A stretch of 64,000 nt of DNA from Microvirga sp. TS319 (GCF_041276405.1 NZ_JBGGGT010000002.1:4086501-4150500), one strand, 5' to 3'. Counted from the stretch's first letter, positions 1 through 9,235 are shown. Made by a program: numbers and translations. Notes: generated from the letters alone by a model not told the origin.

Positions 1-77
1 TTCAGGCCCGCGCCTGACCTAGTTTTCCTTCTACCAGGAAGCGGTGTCAAAATCAGGGCGCGGACGGACTACCGCCC

Positions 78-821
78 TCACCCGATGCGGTGCAGGGCGC
101 TGCCGTAGGTCTTGAGCCAGGCCTCCGCCTCGTCGGTGCGCGGGCAGAGCTGATAGGTGATCTTCCAGAAGCGCTGGGAATGGTTGAGCTCGCGCAGGTG
201 GGCGACCTCGTGGGCCGCGAGATAATCCAGCACGAAGGGCGGCGCCATGATGAGGCGCCAGGAGAAGTTGAGCGCCCCGTTGGCCGAGCAGGAGCCCCAG
301 CGGCTCTTGGTGTCGCGCACGGTGATCCGCTTGGCGGGCTGCCCGAGCTGAGCCGTGTGCTTCTTCACCGCGAGCGCGAAGTCGCGCTTGGCCTCGGCTT
401 CCAGGAAGTCTCGCACGCGGCGGGCCACATGGGTGGCCTCGCCCGTGACGGCGATGATCGGCTCGCCCGCGCTGTCGCGGGCCGCCTGGGTCAGCCCCCG
501 AATCGAGGACCAGTGGACGATGCGGTGGGGCACACCGCGTAGGGGCACGAGCGCGCCCGGCTCGAACAGCACCCGGTCGGGCACCTTGGCGAGGCGGCTT
601 GCGATCCATGCCCCATGACTATCGGCGAATTTCTGGGCGAGGCCCACATCGGTGCGCTCGGGAATGGTGAGCACGACCTCGCCGGTCGCGTGGGAGACGC
701 GCAGCGTGATTCGTTTCGCGGTCGGACGACGTTTCAGGGCCACCTTGAACGACTGGCCCTCGTAGCAAACCTTGAGATGTGGCGGGTCCGCAGGAACGCG
801 GCGGAACAGAGCGGATTTCAT
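78..821 (-). CDS. YgjP-like zinc metallopeptidase (M48/DUF45 family)
   Basis: A predicted cytosolic zinc peptidase of the YgjP/SprT-like family, 247 residues from the chosen start. The zinc-site motif HEVAHLRELNHSQRFW lies near residue 204, with two HExxH histidines and a third histidine six residues on. The preceding block RDTKSRWGSCS is the other conserved feature of the family. The open frame extends upstream to 1007, but that would overlap the next gene by 77 bp, so the internal ATG at 819-821 is preferred. The natural substrate of this family is not established. It lies downstream of phaZ on the same strand with a 109 bp gap. Family assignment is firm; function is not. Confidence 0.85.
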   Translation of the reverse strand: MKSALFRRVPADPPHLKVCYEGQSFKVALKRRPTAKRITLRVSHATGEVVLTIPERTDVGLAQKFADSHGAWIASRLAKVPDRVLFEPGALVPLRGVPHRIVHWSSIRGLTQAARDSAGEPIIAVTGEATHVARRVRDFLEAEAKRDFALAVKKHTAQLGQPAKRITVRDTKSRWGSCSANGALNFSWRLIMAPPFVLDYLAAHEVAHLRELNHSQRFWKITYQLCPRTDEAEAWLKTYGSALHRIG

Positions 822-930
822 GTCCGCAATCTGCCCGCTCACGTCGATTCTGTCAGCGCAGCCGTTTGCCGCTCCTAAGAACGTATCGAGAACGGATCCG
901 GGCTCTTGACGCGGCCGGTCGAGCTGGTTC

Positions 931-2160
931 TCAGCCCTGATTCTCAATGAATTCAACGATTCGAGGAGCGATTTGAGCCCTGAACCGAGAACCGTTGAAG
1001 ACGCCATAATGACCGACCCCGGCCTGAAGATGATAGAGTTTCTTGTCTGCGGGAAGGTTGGGGGTCAAGTCGAGCGCGGCCAAGGTCTGGCCGACGCCCG
1101 AAATGTCGTCCCGCTCGCCTTCGATGGCCATGATGGCGCAGCGGCGGATGGCCGTGAGATCGACCGGCTCGTCCCGGTGCATCATCTCGCCCTTGGGCAG
1201 CTCGTGCCGGACAAAGACCTTGTCGACCGTCTGCAGGTAGAACTCGGCCGTGAGATCCATGACGGCGAGATATTCGTCGTAGAAGTCGCGGTGCTTCTCG
1301 GCCGAATCGCCATCGCCCTCCACGAGGTGATTGAACATCTCCCAATGGGCCGTGAGATGCCGGTCGATATTCATGGCCATGAAGCCGGACAATTGCAGGA
1401 AGCCCGGATACACGTCGCGCCAGAAGCCGGGATGGGACGGCGGCACCTTCGCGATGCAATGCTGTTCGAACCACTCGATGCCGCGCTCCTCGGCCAGCCG
1501 GTTCACGGCCGTGGGCGAGCGGCGGGTGTCGATCGGGCCGCCCATGAGGATCATGGAGCGCGGAATGGCCGGGTCGTTCTCCGCCTCGAGGCGGGCCACC
1601 GCGGCCACTACCGGGACCGCCGGCTGACACACGGCCATCACGTGCAGGTCCGGGCCGAGCTGCCGGAACATCGCCTTGAGATAATCGATGTAGTCGTCGA
1701 GATCGAAGCGGCCGTCGGCGAGAGGCACCAAGCTGGCATCCGCCCAGTCCGTGATCATCACCCGATGGGTGGGAAGAAAGGTCTCCACGGTGCCGCGCAG
1801 AAGCGTCGCGTAATGACCCGACATCGGCGCGACGATCAGGAGCTTGGGCTGAGTCTCGGCGATCGCATGATCGCGCCGGAAGGAGATCACCCGGCAGAAG
1901 GGGCGCTCCCACACGACCTCCTCGACGACGGGCACCTGCTGGTTGCCGAGGCTGGTGACGCCCAGTCCGAAGTCCGGCTTGGCGTAGCGGCGGGTGGTGC
2001 GCTCGAAGAGCTCGCAGGCGGCGGAAACGGTGCGCCCATAGGGCGTGTTGTTGAACGGATTGACCGGATTGTCGAAAAAGAGCTTTGTAATATCCGAAGC
2101 TGCGCGGGCGGGGGTCAGGAGCCAATGCGCCGTATCGTACCAGTAATAAGATAAATTCAT
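931..2160 (-). CDS. phaZ: Intracellular polyhydroxyalkanoate depolymerase
   Basis: Degrades stored poly(3-hydroxybutyrate) granules in the cytoplasm. The 409-residue product matches the intracellular PhaZ family over its length, from the MNLSYYWYDTAHWLLTPARA opening to the C-terminal GHYGVFNGSRF region. The nucleophile position carries cysteine (C178 in VCQPAVP) instead of the serine of a lipase box, as in Ralstonia-type PhaZ. The conserved APMSGHYATLLRGTVE segment is near residue 111. The start is an ATG and the upstream 230 bp is AT-rich, shared with the divergent actS. Polymer turnover fits the redox regulators next door, but a regulatory link is inference. Confidence 0.93.
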   Translation of the reverse strand: MNLSYYWYDTAHWLLTPARAASDITKLFFDNPVNPFNNTPYGRTVSAACELFERTTRRYAKPDFGLGVTSLGNQQVPVVEEVVWERPFCRVISFRRDHAIAETQPKLLIVAPMSGHYATLLRGTVETFLPTHRVMITDWADASLVPLADGRFDLDDYIDYLKAMFRQLGPDLHVMAVCQPAVPVVAAVARLEAENDPAIPRSMILMGGPIDTRRSPTAVNRLAEERGIEWFEQHCIAKVPPSHPGFWRDVYPGFLQLSGFMAMNIDRHLTAHWEMFNHLVEGDGDSAEKHRDFYDEYLAVMDLTAEFYLQTVDKVFVRHELPKGEMMHRDEPVDLTAIRRCAIMAIEGERDDISGVGQTLAALDLTPNLPADKKLYHLQAGVGHYGVFNGSRFRAQIAPRIVEFIENQG

Positions 2161-2393
2161 TTACATCCCCAAAAGGCTGGGCGCCCGATTTCTCCCGCGC
2201 GACGGGGTAGGCTTTATCCTCAACCGTAACTTAAAGATTAAAGTTCCTCCCGATTATTGCAACGTCATTATCGAATTAATCGAATTCAAGGGGGTTTTAC
2301 CCCTTCCGAATCATCGATTCAGTCCCACCTTAGGATTCCTGGCCTTTATCTTGTTGCTTGGCGAACGTCTTAAAGGCCCTATTCTGTTGGTTC

Positions 2394-3773
2394 ATGGCAA
2401 CCATCGCGTCCAAAAGTCCGAAGCCCTCGCCCCGCCAATTGCGCCTCGATACGCTGGTCAGGCTGCGCTGGCTTGCGGTGACGGGGCAGTCGGCGGCGGT
2501 TGCGTCGGTGCGGTTCGGCCTTGGATTTCCACTCCCCTTCGAGCTGTGCTTCCTCATCATCGCGGCCTCCGTCTGGACCAATCTGCTGCTGCGCATCCAG
2601 TATCCCGCGAGCCACCGGCTCAGCGACAATGCGGCCACGGCCCTGCTCGGTTTCGACATCCTGCAGCTGGCGGCTCTGCTCTATCTCACGGGCGGGCTGG
2701 AAAATCCCTTCGCGATGCTGTTCCTGGCGCCGGTGCTGATTTCGGCGACGGCCCTAACCCCCGAGCGGACCCTCGCGCTCGGTCTGCTGGCCGTCGGCTG
2801 CGCGACTTTTCTGGTGCTCACCCACAAGCCTCTGCCCTGGTACCGCGGGCAGAATTTCAGCCTCCCGTTCCTTTACGTCTCGGGGATTTGGACCGCGATC
2901 CTTCTGGGCACGGTCTTTACCGGGATCTATGCCTGGCGCGTCGCCGAGGAGGCGCGCCAGCTCGGCCAGGCGCTCGCGGCCACGGAACTCGTTCTCGCCC
3001 GCGAGCAGCATCTCTCGCAGCTCGACGGCCTTGCCGCCGCCGCCGCCCATGAGCTTGGAACGCCGCTCGCCACCATCGCCCTCGTGTCCAAGGAGCTCGG
3101 CCATGCGCTGCCCAAGCAGGGCCCCGTCGCGGAGGATCTGCGGCTCCTCCAGGAACAGGTGGACCGCTGCCGCTCGATTCTGACCAAGCTCACCTCCATG
3201 GGAGAGGAGGACGAAGAAGGCTTCCTGGAAACCGTGTCGCTCAGCCAACTCGTCGAGGAGATCGTCGAGCCGCAGCGGGCCGTGGGTTTCGATGTGCGTG
3301 TCTCGGCCCATGGCGACGGCCATGAGCCCCTGGGCCGGCGCAATCCCGGGGTCGTCTATGGCCTGTCCAATATCCTCGATAACGCGACGGACTTCGCGGA
3401 AAGCCAGGTCACCATCGACGCGCGCTGGACCCCTCACGAGGTTTTCATCGAGATCCGCGATGACGGGCCGGGCTATGCGCCCGATATCCTGCTGCGGGTG
3501 GGCGAGCCCTATGTCACGACCCGCAGCGCGGCGGAGCGGACCGAGGCCGACAACGACGAGGGCGGCGGACTGGGCTTGGGCCTCTTCATCGCCAAGACGC
3601 TGATCGAGCGCTCAGGGGCGGAACTGATCCTGACCAACGCGGCTCCGCCTGCGACGGGAGCCGTCGCACGGATCGTTTGGCCCCGTCATGCGTTTGAACA
3701 GGGTGCGGCAATTTCGCCGCAGGGAGAATCCAAGGGGTCTCTCAAAGAACAGGGGAAGAATTCCCACATCTAG
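2394..3773 (+). CDS. actS: Redox-sensing histidine kinase ActS/RegB/PrrB family
   Basis: Membrane sensor kinase that reads the redox or quinone state and phosphorylates ActR. The N-terminal half holds about six membrane segments with the motif GGLENPF (residue ~101), the signature quinone-binding loop of RegB proteins. The phosphoacceptor is in AAAAHELGTPLATIALVSKE (His ~219). The following helix has a cysteine in QVDRCRSILTKL (~259), matching the redox-active cysteine described for RegB. The ATPase domain shows DNATDFA, DDGPGYAP and GGGLGLGLFIAKTL. The ATG at 2394 is preferred to an in-frame start 36 bp upstream because the family start aligns here. It precedes actR by 59 bp in the same direction. 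Confidence 0.93.
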   Translation: MATIASKSPKPSPRQLRLDTLVRLRWLAVTGQSAAVASVRFGLGFPLPFELCFLIIAASVWTNLLLRIQYPASHRLSDNAATALLGFDILQLAALLYLTGGLENPFAMLFLAPVLISATALTPERTLALGLLAVGCATFLVLTHKPLPWYRGQNFSLPFLYVSGIWTAILLGTVFTGIYAWRVAEEARQLGQALAATELVLAREQHLSQLDGLAAAAAHELGTPLATIALVSKELGHALPKQGPVAEDLRLLQEQVDRCRSILTKLTSMGEEDEEGFLETVSLSQLVEEIVEPQRAVGFDVRVSAHGDGHEPLGRRNPGVVYGLSNILDNATDFAESQVTIDARWTPHEVFIEIRDDGPGYAPDILLRVGEPYVTTRSAAERTEADNDEGGGLGLGLFIAKTLIERSGAELILTNAAPPATGAVARIVWPRHAFEQGAAISPQGESKGSLKEQGKNSHI

Positions 3774-3832
3774 GGCAGGCCTCCCGGCCTGTTTCAAGAA
3801 GGAATTGTTCCGTTATGCAAGGAGATGTTCTG

Positions 3833-4390
3833 ATGGCCGACGCGCCCGTTGCGTTCGAGGACCGTGCCGACAAGAGCCTCTTGATCGTGGATGACGACCG
3901 GCCCTTCTCGACCCGTCTCGCCCGCGCCATGGAGGGCCGCGGCTATCAGGTACGCGTTGCCGAGAGCGTGGCCGACGGCATTGCGGCGATCGACAGCGAT
4001 CCCCCGGCCTTCGCGGTGATCGACATGCGGCTGAGCGACGGGAACGGGCTCGACGTCATCGAGCGGCTGAAGAACCGTCGCCCCGATGCCCGCGGCGTGA
4101 TTCTCACCGGATACGGCAACATCGCCACCGCCGTCACGGCCGTGAAGATGGGCGCGTTCGACTATCTCGCCAAGCCCGCCGACGCGGACGAGATCCATGC
4201 GGCCCTGATGGCCCAGCCGGGAGAGCGCGCGCTGCCGCCGGAAAACCCCATGTCGGCGGACCGGGTGCGCTGGGAGCATATTCAACGGGTCTATGAACTC
4301 TGCGGCCGCAACGTCTCGGAAACCGCACGCCGCCTCAACATGCATCGCCGAACGCTGCAACGCATCCTCGCCAAGCGCGCGCCGCGCTGA
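3833..4390 (+). CDS. actR: Global redox response regulator ActR/RegA/PrrA family
   Basis: DNA-binding response regulator partner of ActS; the family controls respiration, carbon and nitrogen fixation and hydrogen use in response to redox state. The receiver domain shows LIVDDDRPF, the phosphoacceptor Asp in VIDMRLSDG, and LTGYGNI and KPADADE. The C-terminus is a Fis-type helix-turn-helix (NVSETARRLNMHRRTLQRIL), typical of ActR/RegA. Two ATGs are possible, at 3815 and 3833. The second is chosen because AAGGAG at 3819-3824 stands nine bases before it. It ends 9 bp from the convergent mmcB. Confidence 0.94.
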   Translation: MADAPVAFEDRADKSLLIVDDDRPFSTRLARAMEGRGYQVRVAESVADGIAAIDSDPPAFAVIDMRLSDGNGLDVIERLKNRRPDARGVILTGYGNIATAVTAVKMGAFDYLAKPADADEIHAALMAQPGERALPPENPMSADRVRWEHIQRVYELCGRNVSETARRLNMHRRTLQRILAKRAPR

Positions 4391-4399
4391 GTCCCCTCT

Positions 4400-4897
4400 C
4401 TAAAGACGTCCGTCCGCGATCCTGTCCGGATCGGCCAGCGCATGCAGGGCTGACGCAGCCGCATGGGCGAAGCGCAGGGTCACCGCCTTGCGGCGCGCGC
4501 CGGCGAGCGGATGGCGCACGGCCTCCCGCAGCACCGCCGCTCCGAAGCTGTCGGCGACGATCAGGCCGCGATCCTCGGGCAGGATATCGAAGGGCACCGT
4601 CTCCGGCACGGCGAAATAGAACCGGTCGCAGAAATCCTCGTAATCGGGCCATTTCCGGTCGGAGCGGAAATCCGCGACGCTCGACTTGATCTCGATGATC
4701 GTGAGCATGCCGTCGGGCGCAAGCGCGATGAGGTCGGCCCGCCGTCCGTTGGCGAGAGTGAATTCCGGCAGGGTTGCGTGGCCGAGTTCGGCGAAGAGCC
4801 GGCGCACGCCGCGCTGAACGCCGGCGGCGACCGGCGATTGCCGCCCGTCGGCGGGAAGGACGATGCTGGAGGAGATCAGGGCGGACGATTCGGACAT
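4400..4897 (-). CDS. mmcB: MmcB family DNA repair protein
   Basis: A 165-residue MmcB-type protein with a PD-(D/E)xK-like core: RADLIALAPDGMLTIIEIKSS carries the Asp and E-x-K residues of a nuclease-like fold, followed by DFRSDRKWPDYEDFCDRFYFAVP. In Caulobacter the family is linked to mitomycin C tolerance and the SOS response; the enzymatic activity has not been settled. The open frame runs far upstream, but homologous sequence begins at the ATG at 4895-4897. It is convergent with actR and followed upstream on the same strand by a b561-type cytochrome gene. Confidence 0.87.
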   Translation of the reverse strand: MSESSALISSSIVLPADGRQSPVAAGVQRGVRRLFAELGHATLPEFTLANGRRADLIALAPDGMLTIIEIKSSVADFRSDRKWPDYEDFCDRFYFAVPETVPFDILPEDRGLIVADSFGAAVLREAVRHPLAGARRKAVTLRFAHAAASALHALADPDRIADGRL

Positions 4898-4968
4898 GGG
4901 GGCAGAGTAACCGCTCCTCCCGGGCCTGCAACGGCACCGTTGTCGCGCATGGGAAGTTGGCCGATTTC

Positions 4969-5604
4969 CTATCGCGGAGCCGCGTGGTCCGGCGCTGGCG
5001 CACGCGCCTCCTCGTATCGGGCGCGATACCCCGGCATCATGCGCCAGAGGACGTCGTCGCGCAGAACGTAGTGATGGAAGAGCGCCGCCAACGCATGGCC
5101 CGCGGCCACGATGACGATGGTCCAGCCGATCCACTCGTGGAGCTCGTTGACGAGATGGTGAGCCTCGCGGGAGAAGGGCGCGAAAGGCGGCGGGATCAGG
5201 AGACCGAAAAAGCTCATGGCCTCGTTGCCCGACCAGCGCAGCACGAAACCCAGAACGGCCTCGGCCGCCAGGAGGCCGTAAAGCAGGTAATGGACCGCCT
5301 TCGAGGCCCGCTCGACCCAGCCCACCTCCGCCGCGCGAACCTGATGCCCCGGCATCAATCGCCATGCAACGCGCACGATCAGCACCACAGTGAGAATGAT
5401 GCCGAGCGACATGTGCGTGACGATCATCAGGTGTCGCGTCTGCCGTGGCGCAAATCCCCACAATTCGGCCAGGGCGAACTGCGCGATCACCAGCACGGCC
5501 GTCAGCCAGTGCAGGGTGATGGCGAAACCGTCGTAGTAAGTCCTGTCGTCACCTGCGGCGATTCGGGTGGCAGCGACGAGGCCGCGATCGGATTGAAGTG
5601 CCAT
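4969..5604 (-). CDS. Cytochrome b561-type membrane protein
   Basis: A 211-residue membrane cytochrome of the bacterial b561/b6-type family, expected to pass electrons between the quinone pool and a periplasmic acceptor or superoxide. Four hydrophobic segments are visible. Candidate heme ligands are the histidines in ITLHWLTAVL, RHLMIVTHMSLG, AHHLVNELHEWIG and AAGHALAALFHH. The start at the ATG 5602-5604 is preferred to one 102 bp upstream because GGGAG precedes it and the longer form would run into a palindromic repeat. The physiological partner is not evident from the neighbours. Confidence 0.86.
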   Translation of the reverse strand: MALQSDRGLVAATRIAAGDDRTYYDGFAITLHWLTAVLVIAQFALAELWGFAPRQTRHLMIVTHMSLGIILTVVLIVRVAWRLMPGHQVRAAEVGWVERASKAVHYLLYGLLAAEAVLGFVLRWSGNEAMSFFGLLIPPPFAPFSREAHHLVNELHEWIGWTIVIVAAGHALAALFHHYVLRDDVLWRMMPGYRARYEEARAPAPDHAAPR

Positions 5605-5638
5605 GCGGGCTCCCGGGGCCGGCGGATTCTTGCATCCG

Positions 5639-5802
5639 GCAGCATCGGATGTGACATCGGACTTATGTCCGATGCTGCAATATTTTGATCTTGAGCATCT
5701 TTGCACGCAAAACCGGCCCCCACTTTTGCGTTCGATGCTCTAACGCTTTGATCCCCGCATCTTTCCACGCAAAACCGGTCCCCACTTTTGCGTTCGATGC
5801 TC
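5639..5802. repeat. Palindromic intergenic repeat, composite copy A
   Basis: Three modules in a row. The first is an 11 bp inverted repeat, gcagcatcgga at 5639-5649 with its complement at 5668-5678. The other two begin with gcatct and end with gatgctc (5693-5740 and 5757-5802), each carrying the core acgcaaaaccgg then ccccacttttgcg. The same modules recur at 30077-30236 and 33578-33680, with related palindromes near 10.1 and 20.5 kb. They resemble the palindromic elements common in intergenic DNA of Hyphomicrobiales. Confidence 0.85.
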
Positions 5803-5866
5803 TGACGCGAGCAACGTGAAAGGGTGTTCCGTTGAAAGCGCCGCGGCGGAGCCCTCGCCTGCCACC

Positions 5867-6421
5867 TCAATGGAGCATCAGGTTGTGCGGGGAAAGATTC
5901 TCCAGCATATCCCGCAACTCCTCCATGTGGGGATTGAAGGTGAGCGCGATCTGGAAGGCCGCGCGGGCCTCGTTCAGATGGCCGTGGCGCAGGCAGACGT
6001 TGCCGAAGCCCGAAATGGCCCCGAAATGGCGGGGCTCCAGCCGCAGCGTCTGCGCAATGTCGAGCAGACTGTCCGCGTCGCGCTTCTCGATATAGGCGAC
6101 CGTCGCGCGCTTGTTCCAGGCCTCGGCCCAATCGGGGTGCGTGGCCACGAGATGGTCGAGCAGAGGCTTGGCCTTGTGAAGCTCGCCCGACGCGATGGCC
6201 TCCACCGCCGCCGCCAGCGTCTCCTCCGCCACGCGGTCCTCGTGAGAGCTCCACAGCATCCAGATCTGGTCTTCGATCTCCTCCACCGGATGGTCCGGAT
6301 CCGCCTGGGCAAGCGCCGTAAAGAGCCTCGTCAGGCGGCTCGGCAAGGCAGGCGACGGCGCTCGCCCCGGAGCCTCGAGGACGAGATGGAAAACCGGATC
6401 GACCGGCAGGGACGACGACAT
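5867..6421 (-). CDS. Tetratricopeptide repeat protein
   Basis: A 184-residue soluble protein with TPR-like helical repeats: AIASGELHKAKPLLDHLVATHPDWAEAWNKRA, then AYIEKRDADSLLDIAQTLRLEP and GFGNVCLRHGHLNEARAAFQIALTFNP. No signal peptide or catalytic motif is visible. Such proteins are usually interaction scaffolds. It is transcribed divergently from the ABC-like gene at 6620 across about 200 bp, so the two could share a control region, but no functional link is shown. Confidence 0.82.
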   Translation of the reverse strand: MSSSLPVDPVFHLVLEAPGRAPSPALPSRLTRLFTALAQADPDHPVEEIEDQIWMLWSSHEDRVAEETLAAAVEAIASGELHKAKPLLDHLVATHPDWAEAWNKRATVAYIEKRDADSLLDIAQTLRLEPRHFGAISGFGNVCLRHGHLNEARAAFQIALTFNPHMEELRDMLENLSPHNLMLH

Positions 6422-6619
6422 AACGGAGTCCGATCCCCTTCGCTAGAGATGCATCTGGAGGGGGACATAGAGGCGAAAACCGAAGCGACGAGGGGCGAAA
6501 GGCGGAGTTTGGACTGGTCGGAGCGGCGAGCCTTCGCTAGTTTCCTCCACGCCTTCGATCCAAGCGCCGTTCGGCCCGAGTGTCCTTCGGTCCGCGCGAC
6601 CAATCACCAAGGAGATGTC

Positions 6620-9139
6620 ATGGAGCGCGATCCGCTGCGCCTGGCGTGGAAAACCTCTCCGCTTCGTCATGTGCTGGGTTTTGCGCTTCTGGCCCTGTCC
6701 GGCCTCCTGCTGCTGGTCGGCCTCGAACTGATCCGCGCCGTCGTGGAGCGGGCCGTGTCGGGAGACGGCGCCGCTCCGGCTACCCTGCTGCGGATCGTTC
6801 TCCCGTCCGCGGCCCGCCTCTGGCCGGAGCCGCTCGTCCTGTTTCCGGGTTTCGCGCTCGATCCCGAGACCCTCACGCTCGCCTCCATCGGTGGTATCCT
6901 TCTCGTTCCCCTCCTCATCGCGCTTCTGCTGATTCCGCTCGACTGGATCGGCGTGAGCATCGGCTCACGGGCTCTGGCGGCGCTGCGCGCGCAGGCGCTC
7001 GAAGCCATCCTCAAGGCCCCGCCCTCCGCGCAGGACGATCTTTCGACGGCGACCGCGCTGGCCGCCCACGGGCTGGCCCGCGAGAACTCCGTGCTGGGCC
7101 TCAGCCTGTTCGTCCCGGTCAAGCTCGGGGGCATGATCGGGCTCTCCTGCGCCTATGTGTTCGTCATGGATTGGGCCCTCGGCGCCATTCTTGCGACGGT
7201 TCTTGCGGTCGGCGCCGTCCTGAGCGCGCGGCGGGCGCTCCTGCGCTTCGACGCCACCTATGCGCGCAACCGGGAGGGCGAAGTCGCCGAAAGGATCCTC
7301 GCCGACCTCGAAAACCGCATTCCGGCCATGCGCGCCCACGGCACGGGCTATTACGAGCGGGACCGAGTGCGCAGGCTTCTCGGCGAAGGCCATCGTCCCG
7401 TGATTCGGCGCGAATACCGTCTCGCCCTCGTCGATTCCACCTCGGCCGTCGTTCTGATGCTCGCCCCCATCGCGGTGCTGGCGCTCGGGGCCTGGTTCGC
7501 GCAGACGCGTCCGCTGAGCGCCGGCACCGTGGCGGCCTGCGCGCTCGCCTCCGCGCTCGCGGCCTATGGGGTGCGCGAGATCGTGCAATGGCAGCGCATG
7601 GCGGCGCGGGCCCGCGCCCTGCTGACCGATGTCGGGCAGAGCCTTTCCGCCTTGAGGCCGCGCGACGTCAGGAAGGGCAAGGCCTCGCTGCCCGGGAGCG
7701 GTGCGCTCGTGGCGCAGGGCGTTTCGGCCTACGATCCAGCCAGCGGCGCCCGGATCACTTCGGTCAATCTGAACCTTGCCTTTCCGTCTCATGTCGCCCT
7801 CGTGGGCGACGGCGATTCCGGGCCGCGGCTTCTCGCCGCCCTCATGAGCGGCCAGATACACCCGTCCGTCGGTCGCATCACCCTCGGCGGCGTGGACCTG
7901 ATCGAGGCCAACCCCTTCGAGCGCAGCCAGCGCATCGCGTTCGCGGGAGACACCGTGCTCATCGAAGGCAGCCTGCGGGAGAACCTTCTCTATGGCTGCC
8001 GGGCGCCCGCGGAGGAACTCGAGCATCGTCTCTCGGACGCCATCGCGGTCACGGGGCTCGACCGGCTCACCCATGCGCGCGGCCTGTCCGGAACCCTCGA
8101 TCCCAAGCGGGAGACCGCGATCGCCGCCGCGATCGTGGAGGCACGGCGGTTCGTGCAGGAGGCCTTGAGAGACGAAGACCTCGACCGCTTCGTCGACCCC
8201 TTCGATGCCGCGCGCTACAACCGCTACGCCACGGTCGGCGAGAACCTTTTGTTCGGAAAGCCCGTGGGCGACACGTTCCGCCAGGGCCGGCTCTCGGCCC
8301 ATCCTTACGTCCGCGCGATTCTCGAGGCGAACGACCTCACGAAGGCCCTGAGCCAGATCGGTCTCTCCATCGCGTCGAGCATGGTGGAGATCTTCGCCGA
8401 CGTTCCGGACGGGCATCCGCTCTTCGAGCGCTTCTCGTTCTTCTCCGCGTCCGACCGCCCCTATTTCCAGGATCTCGTGGAACGGCAGAGCGGCCAGAGG
8501 CGTCCCGGGCGCGATCAGGAACGCCTGATCGGCCTTGCGCTGCGCTACAACGAAAGCCGCCACCGCCTGGGCCTCGTCGACGAGACGCTCGAAGCCCGCA
8601 TCCTGACGGCGCGCGGCGATTTCGCCCGCATGCTGCCGGTCAGCCTGAAGCCATCCATCGAATTCTACGAGAGGTCGAGCTTCTGCTCTGCGGCGAGCGT
8701 CCAGGACAATCTGCTCTTCGGGCGCATCGCCGCCGATCAGGCCGGGGCGGCCGAGGCCGTGCAGGGCGTCATTCGCCGGGTTCTCACCGAGCGGGGCCTC
8801 GACGGCGAAGTGTCGCGCATCGGTCTCGACCTTCCGATCGACGTTCAGGGCGACGACCTGAATCTGACCGACATCGCCGCCATCGATCTGGTGCGCTGCC
8901 TCGTGCGCCGGCCCAGCATCCTCGTCGTGCAGCGGGCGCTCGACGGCCTGACGGGGCCCGCCGCCGACCGTCTTGTGACAGCCCTTCGCCGGTCCATGGT
9001 CGGGCGCGGGCTGATCATCGTGACGCCCTCCGTGTCCCCGGCCATGGATCATCCGCCCTTCGACGCCGTTATCCATTTCGAGCGGGGCGAGCCTGTCGTG
9101 GCGCCCCGCACGCGACAACCGGAAGCGCTCAGTGCATGA
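6620..9139 (+). CDS. ABC-exporter-like protein with a degenerate, probably inactive ATPase domain
   Basis: An 839-residue protein built like an ABC half-transporter: membrane segments at about residues 17-40, 88-112, 160-205 and 270-320, then an ABC-ATPase-like domain from about 360. All nucleotide-handling motifs are altered. The Walker A region reads VGDGDSGPRLL (396-403), with the P-loop lysine replaced by proline. The signature position reads DDLNLTD (745-751) instead of LSGGQ. The Walker B position reads SILVVQRALD (766-775), without the Asp-Glu pair. The switch histidine position reads IIVTPSVS. An insertion of roughly 200 residues splits the domain and repeats a short ENLLFG-like element three times (454-459, 541-546, 696-701). 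The start has AAGGAG six bases upstream. The frame is intact and codon use looks normal, so it is not an obvious pseudogene. Function unknown. Confidence 0.83.
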   Translation: MERDPLRLAWKTSPLRHVLGFALLALSGLLLLVGLELIRAVVERAVSGDGAAPATLLRIVLPSAARLWPEPLVLFPGFALDPETLTLASIGGILLVPLLIALLLIPLDWIGVSIGSRALAALRAQALEAILKAPPSAQDDLSTATALAAHGLARENSVLGLSLFVPVKLGGMIGLSCAYVFVMDWALGAILATVLAVGAVLSARRALLRFDATYARNREGEVAERILADLENRIPAMRAHGTGYYERDRVRRLLGEGHRPVIRREYRLALVDSTSAVVLMLAPIAVLALGAWFAQTRPLSAGTVAACALASALAAYGVREIVQWQRMAARARALLTDVGQSLSALRPRDVRKGKASLPGSGALVAQGVSAYDPASGARITSVNLNLAFPSHVALVGDGDSGPRLLAALMSGQIHPSVGRITLGGVDLIEANPFERSQRIAFAGDTVLIEGSLRENLLYGCRAPAEELEHRLSDAIAVTGLDRLTHARGLSGTLDPKRETAIAAAIVEARRFVQEALRDEDLDRFVDPFDAARYNRYATVGENLLFGKPVGDTFRQGRLSAHPYVRAILEANDLTKALSQIGLSIASSMVEIFADVPDGHPLFERFSFFSASDRPYFQDLVERQSGQRRPGRDQERLIGLALRYNESRHRLGLVDETLEARILTARGDFARMLPVSLKPSIEFYERSSFCSAASVQDNLLFGRIAADQAGAAEAVQGVIRRVLTERGLDGEVSRIGLDLPIDVQGDDLNLTDIAAIDLVRCLVRRPSILVVQRALDGLTGPAADRLVTALRRSMVGRGLIIVTPSVSPAMDHPPFDAVIHFERGEPVVAPRTRQPEALSA

Positions 9140-9235
9140 AAGCCTGCACTTGCTATCCGGAATTTCCTGAGGTCATCTCATTGTCATGTGCGGCATCGCA
9201 CAGAAACAGGATTTTCGACCGGGCATGATTCACGA

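Noticed and set aside
2288..2305. Hairpin aagggg-cccctt as terminator of phaZ or actS
   Set aside because: It lies between the two divergent starts, upstream of both genes, and lacks a T tract; at most a regulatory element.
6580..9228. 882-codon open frame on the + strand shifted by one base from the ABC-like gene
   Set aside because: Arg/Pro/Ala-rich composition typical of a GC-rich shadow frame. The ABC-like frame has membrane segments, homologous motifs and a ribosome site.
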